Assembly (NCBI GenBank): GCA_021819225.1
Contig: JAKARU010000041.1
Location: forward strand, 1-7,186
From: Thermoplasmata archaeon
GTDB taxonomy: Archaea; Thermoplasmatota; Thermoplasmata; Thermoplasmatales; Thermoplasmataceae
Direction: 5' to 3'
DNA: 7,186 nucleotides
Position numbers and translations under genes: made by a program. Of this stretch, positions 1-4,882 are shown one piece after another (position 1 is the first letter of the stretch; each line of letters begins with the position of its first letter). The notes below the pieces were generated by a model that ran no database searches, was not told the DNA's origin, and saw only the letters and a program-made list of their open reading frames with translations.

Positions 1-342
1 CCTGATCTGATCGGGAATGAAATAAAGGGTTTCAATAATCATGGGCTCTCCATTTTTTATTGCCCTCTTTATGGAAGAAGATGTTGCCCTGTTTATCAAT
101 TTCCCCTGATTTAGGAATCCTTTTGTTACATTTAATTCTGTGTTTTCACCATATTTCTTCCATGAATCATAAACAGAATACTGGAGTATGTCATCTTCCG
201 GGACAAATGGCCTTATTATTTCCCTTATGTAATCTCCTGACATCACTATATTAATGTTCATTTGCCTTGCAATGTATCCAGATATACTGGTTTTTCCGAC
301 CCCAGGTATACCCCCTATGAGTATAATGGGCACTTTATTCAT
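1..342 (-). CDS. P-loop kinase, 2-phosphoglycerate kinase-like (3' end cut by window)
   Basis: Only the first 114 codons are present; the frame is still open at base 1. The N-terminus is a beta strand followed by a Walker A loop, GGIPGVGKTS, at residues 10-19. Residues 34-44 (MSGDYIREIIR) correspond to the S-T/G-D-x-I/V-R-E-x-x-R segment seen after the first strand-helix unit in archaeal 2-phosphoglycerate kinases and related small-molecule kinases. A strand at about 99-106 ends in E-T, as expected for the substrate and lid region. The family transfers phosphate from ATP to a small substrate; 2-phosphoglycerate (cyclic 2,3-diphosphoglycerate synthesis) is the best-known one, but the substrate cannot be read here. 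The ATG at 342 follows the stop of the upstream gene by one base, and that gene's last codons supply a strong Shine-Dalgarno sequence, GGTGATC. The two genes therefore almost certainly form one translationally coupled operon. An adenylate- or gluconate-kinase-like enzyme is the main alternative. Confidence 0.75.
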   Translation of the reverse strand, partial: MNKVPIILIGGIPGVGKTSISGYIARQMNINIVMSGDYIREIIRPFVPEDDILQYSVYDSWKKYGENTELNVTKGFLNQGKLINRATSSSIKRAIKNGEPMIIETLYFIPDQIR

Positions 343-343
343 A

Positions 344-997
344 TTAAAGATCACCAGCCATGAGCATTATATCCCTGCTGTCAACCATATATGTGAACCT
401 GCTCATTAATTCAAGAGCATTGAAATGGTTTCTCTCTGATGGTGCTGACACTCCATCTGACAGTATTACAGGTACAAACCCCATGTCACTGGCATTCAGT
501 GCGTTTATAAAAATCTCGTTATCAGTATCAAAACCTGTGATCAATATGTGGTTCTTTTTTTCTTTCTTAATAATTTCCATAATACTTTCCTGATTCCATA
601 TTGACATTTGATCCGATTCAATTTCCGGGTATTTCTCTAATTCAAAATGCCTGAATCGATCGATGAAACTTTCTTCCATGTCATTAAGAGGTCGCTCCCT
701 GAAAATGTTTCTTCTTTCATTGATATATTCCTTGAAATTCCTGTCTTCACCACGATAGATATTTTTTGGAACGCTTATCCTGTATGAATGTACAGAAAGT
801 CGTTCCATCAGCTCCTCAAGATATTCATAGGCTAATATATATTCCATCTTGCTGAATGCATATCTGAAATACCGTTCATTTGTATTCAATGCTATATGAA
901 TGAAATCTCCACTCCTGATCTTTGAACCGACCTTGTGCATCTCCATGAATCCCTTTTCTTTATTTTCTTCTCTCCTAAAACAATTTTCATTTTTCAA
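344..997 (-). CDS. Isochorismatase-fold protein, probably lacking the catalytic cysteine
   Basis: A 217-residue protein from the first ATG; in-frame ATGs at 946 (residue 18) and 940 (residue 20) are equally plausible starts, since no start has a clear ribosome binding site. The C-terminal half fits the isochorismatase/cysteine-hydrolase fold. A strand HILITG (150-155) leads into G-F-D-T-D-N-E (155-161), then NALNASDMGF, a VILSDG strand, an H..AL..M helix (191-199) and a final short strand near 203-206. In active family members the motif is G-V/I-x-T-D-x-C, and the Cys is the nucleophile; here Glu161 is in that place. The usual N-terminal catalytic Asp (VIDMQNDF type) and the central Lys are also not recognisable. 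The fold call is inference from motif order, and it may be a non-catalytic relative. It overlaps nothing, is followed after one base by the kinase gene, and is divergent from the stomatin gene. Confidence 0.55.
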   Translation of the reverse strand: MKNENCFRREENKEKGFMEMHKVGSKIRSGDFIHIALNTNERYFRYAFSKMEYILAYEYLEELMERLSVHSYRISVPKNIYRGEDRNFKEYINERRNIFRERPLNDMEESFIDRFRHFELEKYPEIESDQMSIWNQESIMEIIKKEKKNHILITGFDTDNEIFINALNASDMGFVPVILSDGVSAPSERNHFNALELMSRFTYMVDSRDIMLMAGDL

Positions 998-1065
998 TGA
1001 TCTTATTGCTGTCGCATCCTGGAAGCCGAATTAAGAGATAAGTTCTTCTTCCGCTTCTCTGTTCC

Positions 1066-1083
1066 TATTATTGATTAATAATA
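1066..1083. promoter_or_regulatory. AT-only inverted repeat, possible promoter or operator of the isochorismatase-like gene
   Basis: Arms TATTATT and AATAATA are perfectly complementary around a 4-base centre. The site is about 70-85 bases upstream of the first ATG of the minus-strand gene. An archaeal TATA element could be embedded in it, with initiation about 25 bases downstream in the purine-rich stretch near 1040-1060. That would leave an untranslated leader of roughly 50 bases, or about 100 if translation starts at 946. In AT-rich DNA a 7-base arm can arise by chance, so the regulatory role is an inference. Confidence 0.25.
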
Positions 1084-1259
1084 CCTGTTTGCAAAATAGT
1101 TTTATCAGGACATTGTCATTAACATCTTCTCATTTTTCAGAAAAACATGACAATTCTGAACCTTATTGATTTTTAAAATTTTTTGCCTTACTGAGAATAA
1201 TACTGGTGACCTATTTTTAACTCCCTTTATGATTAAGTCTACAAAAACACCTCCTGAAA

Positions 1260-1281
1260 AATTTTGATAAGTTTCAAAATT
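1260..1281. repeat. Inverted repeat with 8-base arms and 6-base centre
   Basis: AATTTTGA at 1260-1267 is perfectly complementary to TCAAAATT at 1274-1281. It sits about midway between the two divergent starts, a plausible place for a dimeric regulator, or it could form a weak AT-rich hairpin. It lies directly beside the unattached Shine-Dalgarno sequence at 1249-1256. Function is unknown. Confidence 0.35.
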
Positions 1282-1296
1282 AAAGTTTAGCAAAAT

Positions 1297-1338
1297 AAAC
1301 TATTTTAAAAACTATTTAGTTGCTACCTACATGCTACC
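1297..1338 (+). repeat. Two adjacent tandem direct-repeat pairs upstream of the stomatin promoter
   Basis: AAACTATTT occurs at 1297-1305 and 1309-1317, a 12-base period. TGCTACC occurs at 1321-1327 and 1332-1338, an 11-base period. A period of 11-12 bases puts both copies on nearly the same face of the helix, as expected for a cooperatively binding regulator. The TGCTACC pair ends about 21 bases before the TATA-like element at 1360-1370, which would suit an activator. It is also the least AT-rich part of this intergenic region. The repeats are seen directly; the operator role is inferred. Confidence 0.35.
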
Positions 1339-1359
1339 GCGTAAAAGTAAAATGTGCCC

Positions 1360-1370
1360 AAATTAATTTA
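1360..1370 (+). promoter_or_regulatory. TATA-like element for the stomatin gene
   Basis: AAATTAATTTA lies about 17-27 bases upstream of the ATG at 1387, the spacing expected between an archaeal TATA box and the start of a leaderless transcript. No Shine-Dalgarno sequence precedes that ATG, which agrees with leaderless initiation. Confidence 0.45.
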
Positions 1371-1386
1371 GAAACAATTAATTAGT

Positions 1387-2229
1387 ATGATAGGCATATA
1401 TATCCTGATGAGTGCTATAGAATATTTTTTGATATTTATTGTGATAGTAATAGTGCTTATAATCCTATCTGGATTGCACATATTAAGAGAGTGGGAGAGG
1501 GCACCGGTGTTAACACTGGGAAGGTTTTCCGGAATTAAGGGACCTGGAATTATTTATGTAACTCCTTTCATCAGCAAGATACCAGTTATCATAAGTTTGA
1601 GAATACAGGCAGTTGCATTCAAGACTGACTCAACATTCACGAATGATAATGTACCGGTTAACTGTGATGCAATAATGTATTACCAGGCCATAGATCCACA
1701 GAAGGCTGTTCTTAACATAGAAAATTTTGCAAATGCAACGAGTCTATCAGCTCAGACAACCCTCAGAGAAGTTATAGGTAAATACTCCTTCGACGAGATT
1801 CTTTCAGAAAGAGAAAAGGTCGGTGAAGGTGCAAGGGCTATTATAGATGAGAAAACCGAACACTGGGGAATCAAGGTTTCCTCGGTAGAAATCAGGGATG
1901 TTGTTGTTCCTCAATCACTTCAGGAGGCAATGTCAAGACAGGCTTCAGCAGAGAGGGAAAGAAGGTCCAGAGTTACTCTGGCCCTGGCAGAAGTGGAAGC
2001 AGCAAGCAAGATGGTAGAAGCATCCAAGATGTATGTGGATAATCCAGGAGCTCTTCAGTTAAGATGGATGAACATACTTTATGAAATCGGACTGGAAGGA
2101 AAGGGTACCTTGATGATGATTCCTGCAAATACGCTTACAGCCGGTGTGAGCAACTTTGGAATAAGCGAGTTTGCAAAGATACAACAACAGAGGAATAACA
2201 TGGATGCCCCAAGCGACACAGGAAAGTGA
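1387..2229 (+). CDS. Stomatin/prohibitin-family (SPFH) membrane protein
   Basis: This is a 280-residue protein with the full stomatin layout. A single hydrophobic membrane segment at about residues 10-31 (Ile/Val/Leu-rich) is followed by the SPFH domain at about 35-180. That domain begins with the family signature R-E-W-E-R-A-P ... L-G-R-F-S-G-I-K-G-P-G (34-54) and includes TLREVIGKYSFDEIL (125-139) and VEIRDVVVPQSLQEAMSRQA (167-186). A charged Ala/Glu-rich helix at about 180-217 and the conserved ALQLRWMNIL segment (222-231) complete the C-terminus. Stomatins form membrane-bound oligomeric rings that organise membrane microdomains and often pair with a protease (NfeD or STOPP); no such partner lies in the window. 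The start at 1387 is favoured by TATA spacing; an in-frame ATG at 1408 (residue 8) still leaves the membrane segment whole. The gene appears monocistronic. Confidence 0.93.
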   Translation: MIGIYILMSAIEYFLIFIVIVIVLIILSGLHILREWERAPVLTLGRFSGIKGPGIIYVTPFISKIPVIISLRIQAVAFKTDSTFTNDNVPVNCDAIMYYQAIDPQKAVLNIENFANATSLSAQTTLREVIGKYSFDEILSEREKVGEGARAIIDEKTEHWGIKVSSVEIRDVVVPQSLQEAMSRQASAERERRSRVTLALAEVEAASKMVEASKMYVDNPGALQLRWMNILYEIGLEGKGTLMMIPANTLTAGVSNFGISEFAKIQQQRNNMDAPSDTGK

Positions 2230-2423
2230 AAACATATCTTTCCTTAATTATTAATTTAAAAACTAGTATTTTCCTGAAAATTGTTCACTTATTATACATA
2301 AATTTGGGATTTTTTCAAATCAGTTATATCATAAATTAATTTTCATTGGAACTATACAGATATGAAATATTTTCAGTTGGATTGCACATTAATACCAGGG
2401 ACTATAATCTGATTTAATACATA

Positions 2424-2433
2424 TGCAATTGCA
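2424..2433. repeat. Perfect 10-base palindrome TGCAATTGCA
   Basis: A self-complementary 10-mer lies about 70-80 bases upstream of the zinc-knuckle gene, in the otherwise featureless AT-rich stretch 2230-2472 after the stomatin gene. It could be a binding site for a symmetric regulator; nothing else supports this. T-rich tracts after the stomatin stop (2237-2260 and 2310-2315) are typical of archaeal transcription ends but are not distinctive. Confidence 0.25.
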
Positions 2434-2472
2434 AAACATGTCAGTCAGATGACGAATTATGGAGTGCCAAAG

Positions 2473-2492
2473 TTTAAATGCTTAAAACTTTA
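2473..2492 (+). promoter_or_regulatory. TATA-like elements for the zinc-knuckle gene
   Basis: TTTAAATG at 2473-2480 is centred about 26 bases upstream of the ATG at 2502. The adjoining CTTAAAACTTTA at 2481-2492 is centred about 25 bases upstream of the alternative in-frame ATG at 2511. Either spacing fits an archaeal TATA box driving a leaderless transcript. No Shine-Dalgarno sequence is present before either ATG. Confidence 0.5.
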
Positions 2493-2501
2493 CTTAATTT
2501 T

Positions 2502-2606
2502 ATGATAAGTATGGAAACCGGAAAAGGACCCTATGAATGCCACCAGTGTGGAACAAGACACCAAAGCGAAATAGAAGCAATACAGTGTGGATGCGCCTTC
2601 GATTAA
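2502..2606 (+). CDS. Very small zinc-knuckle protein (31-34 residues)
   Basis: The frame encodes 34 residues from the ATG at 2502, or 31 from the in-frame ATG at 2511. Numbered from the second ATG, it has C-H-Q-C-G at residues 10-14 and C-G-C at 26-28, a four-cysteine set able to bind one zinc ion. The spacing C-x2-C-x12-C-x-C resembles the zinc ribbon of RpoP encoded at 6050-6184 (C-x2-C-x14-C-x-C). Both also have a Tyr two residues before the first Cys and an acidic/Ile stretch before the second pair. Archaea encode many free-standing short zinc-finger proteins, mostly of unknown role, some affecting transcription or stress responses. Coding is supported by the ordered cysteines, the closely placed TATA-like element and the stop right after the motif. 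It has no operon partners, and its function is not known. Confidence 0.7.
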   Translation: MISMETGKGPYECHQCGTRHQSEIEAIQCGCAFD

Positions 2607-3002
2607 AGTTATAAACATAAATTTTGTTTAATCGTCTTAACTTAATATTTTATTTACCTCTTTCATCACTTTTTAATGAATTACAGGATTCAATGAACAT
2701 CCTTCAAAATCCAGGTTATTACTTAGATATAATCCAGAATGGCAAAGGTTGATATTTGATCCATTGCATTGTCATATTTTCGATGTCCGGTGTGTCTCGA
2801 ACGAACATAGTTTCCAAAAATACTACAGGAACCGAATTAGGGAGTTTATTTCATTCCAGAGGTTACAGTATTGAAAAACCAATTCTACATTTTCTCAGCT
2901 ATTAGCTTTAATTCCTCCCATCTAGAGCCTTCTTCCTGTAGAATGATGTTTTGTTTCTAAATTATCTGGCCAGTCGATTGCCCCCATTAACCGGAATTCA
3001 TA
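2607..3002. other. Gene-poor intergenic stretch with possible decayed coding sequence
   Basis: These 396 bases separate the zinc-knuckle gene from the convergently placed end of ksgA. T-rich tracts at about 2622-2675 could end the plus-strand transcript. No intact gene is convincing. Short open frames exist on the plus strand (2783-2905, 40 codons) and minus strand (2719-2808, 29 codons) without start signals or recognisable motifs. The part nearest ksgA (2885-2999) looks like two overlapping minus-strand frames of one decayed gene and is listed separately. Confidence 0.5.
2885..2999 (-). pseudogene. Possible frameshifted gene remnant after ksgA
   Basis: Reading on after the ksgA stop in the same frame gives a short peptide containing G-A-I-D-W-P-D-N-L-E-T-K, with an ATG at 2987, which stops at 2922. 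A second minus-strand frame overlapping it (2956-2885) gives an amphipathic, helix-like stretch, Q-E-E-G-S-R-W-E-E-L-K-L-I-A-E-K-M, before a stop. The two join if one base has been lost or gained in the A-rich run around 2948-2960. The residue make-up resembles real protein more than chance translation of AT-rich DNA, but I do not recognise the family. It could be the tail of a lost gene, such as the methyltransferase (HemK/PrmC type) that often follows ksgA in archaea, or a mobile-element remnant, or chance. Confidence 0.2.
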
Positions 3003-3719
3003 TTAATTACGTAATAAAGTCACGATTGATTCCGGTGGCAGTTGATCGACCCGGTTCTCCTGGAATTCTGCGGGGCAGTTTTCGATGACATTCTTGAGCT
3101 TTTTCCTTTTCTGAGAGAACATCTGCCTCAGTTTTATTTCTGCAAAATTCCTGTCAAGATCTGGAAAATTATCATGGTTTTTCAGGGATATTATGGCACT
3201 ATCTACACCCGGAACAGGAGAGAAGCTGTTTCTTGAAACAAGCCTGATAAATTCAATGTTGAAGTTGAGGTAGGCGAATACAGTCATTCTTGTATATTCC
3301 TTTGTGGAAGGCTTTGCCATCAGGGTTGTTGCAAATTCACTCTGGAACATGAGGACAGCCTTGTTGAACCTCATCGTGGATAATTTCTGGACAATTTTTG
3401 AGGAAATGTGGTAAGGCACATTTCCTATTATCTGATCCTGTGTTAATTCCGCATATTCAAGGAAATCTCCGTGTATGATCTCTAGATGACCGTGCTCAAT
3501 GTAATCAAAAAATTTTACCCTTAGAATATCCACAAATCTATGGTCAGATTCCACAACTGTTACCTTTGGATATTTTTCAAGAAGAAACTGCGTTAAGAAT
3601 CCTTCTCCCGGACCTATTTCAAGAACTTTTTCTGCCTCATCAAGATTTGAAATCTCTATCTGCGCGATATTCTTGTCCCTCAACAGGACCTGCCCATATT
3701 TTTCCGTATAAAGCTTCAT
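3003..3719 (-). CDS. ksgA: Small-subunit rRNA (adenine-N6,N6)-dimethyltransferase, KsgA/Dim1 family
   Basis: This enzyme uses S-adenosylmethionine to dimethylate two adjacent adenines in the 3'-terminal helix of 16S rRNA during late small-subunit assembly. The 238-residue protein shows the family motifs in order: the K-Y-G-Q-x-x-L-x-D-type start (7-15), SAM-binding E-I-G-P-G-E-G (34-40), acidic E57 after the second strand, target-adenine motif N-V-P-Y (100-103), F-Q-S-E-F-A (125-130) with M-A-K-P-S-T-K-E-Y (134-142), and S-F-S-P-V-P-G-V-D-S (165-174). F-S-Q-K-R-K-K-L-K-N (201-210) begins the C-terminal helical domain, which is short; most relatives are about 260-280 residues. Its ATG overlaps the stop of the DUF655 gene as ATGA, so translation is coupled. 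It is the last gene of the operon. The hemK-type gene that often follows it in archaea is not seen. Confidence 0.95.
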   Translation of the reverse strand: MKLYTEKYGQVLLRDKNIAQIEISNLDEAEKVLEIGPGEGFLTQFLLEKYPKVTVVESDHRFVDILRVKFFDYIEHGHLEIIHGDFLEYAELTQDQIIGNVPYHISSKIVQKLSTMRFNKAVLMFQSEFATTLMAKPSTKEYTRMTVFAYLNFNIEFIRLVSRNSFSPVPGVDSAIISLKNHDNFPDLDRNFAEIKLRQMFSQKRKKLKNVIENCPAEFQENRVDQLPPESIVTLLRN

Positions 3720-4264
3720 TGCTTAACAAAAATCCTGTATTTTTCGTTCTTCCCGTCAATTTCCTGCGCAATCCTAACCGCGATCATCTTTTCAGGATGA
3801 TGAACCGTTTTTACCCTGTCTGTAAGGTCCTTGAATGATTCAAATGGCTTCTTTTTCCTTTCGTCGATGATTGACCACATGGTTTTATTTCCCAGTCCTG
3901 GAAGAAGTTCAAGAGTGTGCATTCTAGAATTGATTGACTCGGCCCTGTTGAAGAAGTCAACGTATTTTTTCTCATTCTCCTTTACAATATTTTCAAGTAT
4001 ATATGGCAATTCAGTTACTGCAGACGATGATAATTCCTCATATCCTATTCTGCGTTTCACAGTCATGATTTTATCCCTCTTCTGGAGGTCCTTTCCAATA
4101 TATACCTTATCACCAACTGTCAGAATCGCACCTTCCTTTGGAATCATTTCCAGAAGCTTGAACTCAGTCTCCCCCAAACCGAAAACAAGAGGTGTCCTGC
4201 TATATGAATGATCTGTAGACCTACCCTGCATTAGAACGTCCAGAATGAAAGCATATTCTTCCAT
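3716..4264 (-). CDS. DUF655 RNA/DNA-binding-type protein with helix-hairpin-helix
   Basis: The 182-residue protein matches the archaeal DUF655 family by its opening E-E-Y-A-F-I-L-D segment (2-9), an S1/OB-like stretch with V-G-D-K-V-Y-I-G (50-57), and a helix-hairpin-helix, L-E-L-L-P-G-L-G-N-K-T-M-W-S-I-I (118-133), followed by D-E-R-K-K-K-P-F-E-S-F (134-144). The family is found next to rpoF, rpl21e and ksgA across archaea, as here. A role in ribosome assembly, or linking transcription with rRNA maturation, is inferred from this neighbourhood; no activity can be read from the sequence. The ATG at 4264 comes four bases after the rpoF stop and is preceded by a partial Shine-Dalgarno (GTGAT). 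Its TGA overlaps the ksgA ATG. Confidence 0.92.
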   Translation of the reverse strand: MEEYAFILDVLMQGRSTDHSYSRTPLVFGLGETEFKLLEMIPKEGAILTVGDKVYIGKDLQKRDKIMTVKRRIGYEELSSSAVTELPYILENIVKENEKKYVDFFNRAESINSRMHTLELLPGLGNKTMWSIIDERKKKPFESFKDLTDRVKTVHHPEKMIAVRIAQEIDGKNEKYRIFVKQ

Positions 4265-4268
4265 GTTA

Positions 4269-4577
4269 TCACTGCAATTCTTTTAAATAATCAATTATAC
4301 TACTTAAAACTTCATCTTTTGGTGTGAGTTTATAAGAATTTAAAATTGCAAGCATCTGCTCAATGTTAGATGGCATAAGATCAACTATCTTTACACAAAC
4401 TTCCTCTGAAAAACCAGAAAGCTCAGATATTTTCTTTACGGCTTCAACTGCATCCTTCTTGCTGAGTCTGGAAAACTGTCTCACATATTCAAATTCCTTT
4501 GCTTCTTCAGGTGAATTTTCCTTCAGATCCTGAAGTAAATCCCTGGCCTCTGAAGATGTGATATATTTTATATTCAT
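4269..4577 (-). CDS. rpoF: DNA-directed RNA polymerase subunit F (Rpo4/Rpb4)
   Basis: This is the Rpb4 homologue that forms the polymerase stalk with RpoE/Rpo7, contacting emerging RNA and aiding open-complex formation; RpoE is not in the window. The protein has 102 residues, normal for the archaeal subunit. An N-terminal segment binds the partner subunit (about 1-35, with S-S-E-A-R-D-L-L at 8-15), followed by an HRDC-like helical domain (about 36-100) that includes Y-V-R-Q-F-S-R-L-S (31-39) and V-K-I-V-D-L-M-P (62-69). The frame is open further upstream, to 4664, inside rpl21e. The ATG at 4577 is preferred because it is two bases after the rpl21e stop, gives the usual length, and is preceded by AGGTG placed in the last rpl21e codons. 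Confidence 0.95.
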   Translation of the reverse strand: MNIKYITSSEARDLLQDLKENSPEEAKEFEYVRQFSRLSKKDAVEAVKKISELSGFSEEVCVKIVDLMPSNIEQMLAILNSYKLTPKDEVLSSIIDYLKELQ

Positions 4578-4579
4578 AC

Positions 4580-4876
4580 CTACACCTTGATTTTTCTCAG
4601 ATGTACAGGATCGGCGATAATGGTCTTTCTCACTCCACCCACCTTTATACCCAGGAGGTAGCATCTTCCCTGCATGCCCTCAATAACACCAGTAAAGCCC
4701 TGGAAATTATGAAATGGCATTCCCTTATGAACAGATGGATCTATATTCACTGCCACAAATTCTCCTACCTCAAATTTTCTCATGTATGAATTTATTCTTG
4801 GCATTCCCCTATCTTTCAGTCTTTTTGTCATGGTCATTCTTGATCCTGACCTCGGTCCATGTGACATTTTTACCAT
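4580..4876 (-). CDS. rpl21e: Large-subunit ribosomal protein L21e (eL21)
   Basis: The 98-residue basic protein of the archaeal/eukaryotic 60S-type subunit carries the expected basic N-terminus S-H-G-P-R-S-G-S-R (5-13). An SH3-like barrel follows, with F-E-V-G-E-F-V (35-41), the family signature P-S-V-H-K-G-M-P-F-H (47-56), the F-T-G-V-I-E-G strand turn (61-67), and a C-terminal D-P-V-H-L-R (89-94). The start at 4876 is supported by the Shine-Dalgarno AGGTGA at 4883-4888, which contains the pus10 stop codon, with a six-base spacer. A second ATG, three codons in, is also possible but is spaced less well. It sits in the conserved pus10-rpl21e-rpoF-DUF655-ksgA order. Confidence 0.96.
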   Translation of the reverse strand: MVKMSHGPRSGSRMTMTKRLKDRGMPRINSYMRKFEVGEFVAVNIDPSVHKGMPFHNFQGFTGVIEGMQGRCYLLGIKVGGVRKTIIADPVHLRKIKV

Positions 4877-4882
4877 TTTTTT

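Larger units (their letters stand above)
998..1386. other. Divergent AT-rich intergenic region without a supported gene
   Basis: This is 389 bases between the divergent isochorismatase-like and stomatin genes. It is strongly AT-rich, and I find no convincing coding sequence on either strand. It holds an inverted repeat at 1066-1083, a perfect unattached Shine-Dalgarno sequence on the minus strand at 1249-1256, an 8-base-arm dyad at 1260-1281, two tandem direct-repeat pairs at 1297-1317 and 1321-1338, and the presumed stomatin promoter at 1360-1370. A minus-strand TTG-initiated frame of 62 codons at 1105-1293 lies here but has no family resemblance. Confidence 0.6.

Noticed and set aside
60..254. 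Plus-strand open frames opposite the kinase and operon genes (also at 360-593, 3566-3838, 3831-4211, 6516-6785 and others)
   Set aside because: They lie antisense to well-supported conserved genes and show no protein-like motifs.
1105..1293. A 62-codon minus-strand open frame in the divergent intergenic region
   Set aside because: It starts with TTG, has no ribosome binding site before that start, shows no family motif, and lies in AT-rich DNA; the strong Shine-Dalgarno inside it does not lead to a usable in-frame start.
2302..2320. ATTTG...CAAAT inverted repeat with a T6 run after the stomatin gene, as a terminator
   Set aside because: Arms of five AT-rich bases are too short to support a hairpin; at most the T run could contribute to archaeal termination.
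1471..2389. GGATTGCACAT occurring twice (1471-1481 inside the stomatin gene and 2379-2389 after it)
   Set aside because: An 11-base identity with diverging flanks and no structural context; probably coincidence.
2719..2808. A 29-codon minus-strand open frame rich in Trp and Met
   Set aside because: Too short, without start signals or motif; could be chance or part of the same decayed stretch.
2783..2905. A 40-codon plus-strand open frame
   Set aside because: No Shine-Dalgarno, no well-placed TATA element, no recognisable motif, and it overlaps the possible decayed minus-strand sequence.
4578..4664. Upstream extension of rpoF to 131 residues
   Set aside because: The extra residues come from out-of-frame reading of rpl21e; the ATG at 4577 gives the normal family length and has a Shine-Dalgarno sequence.
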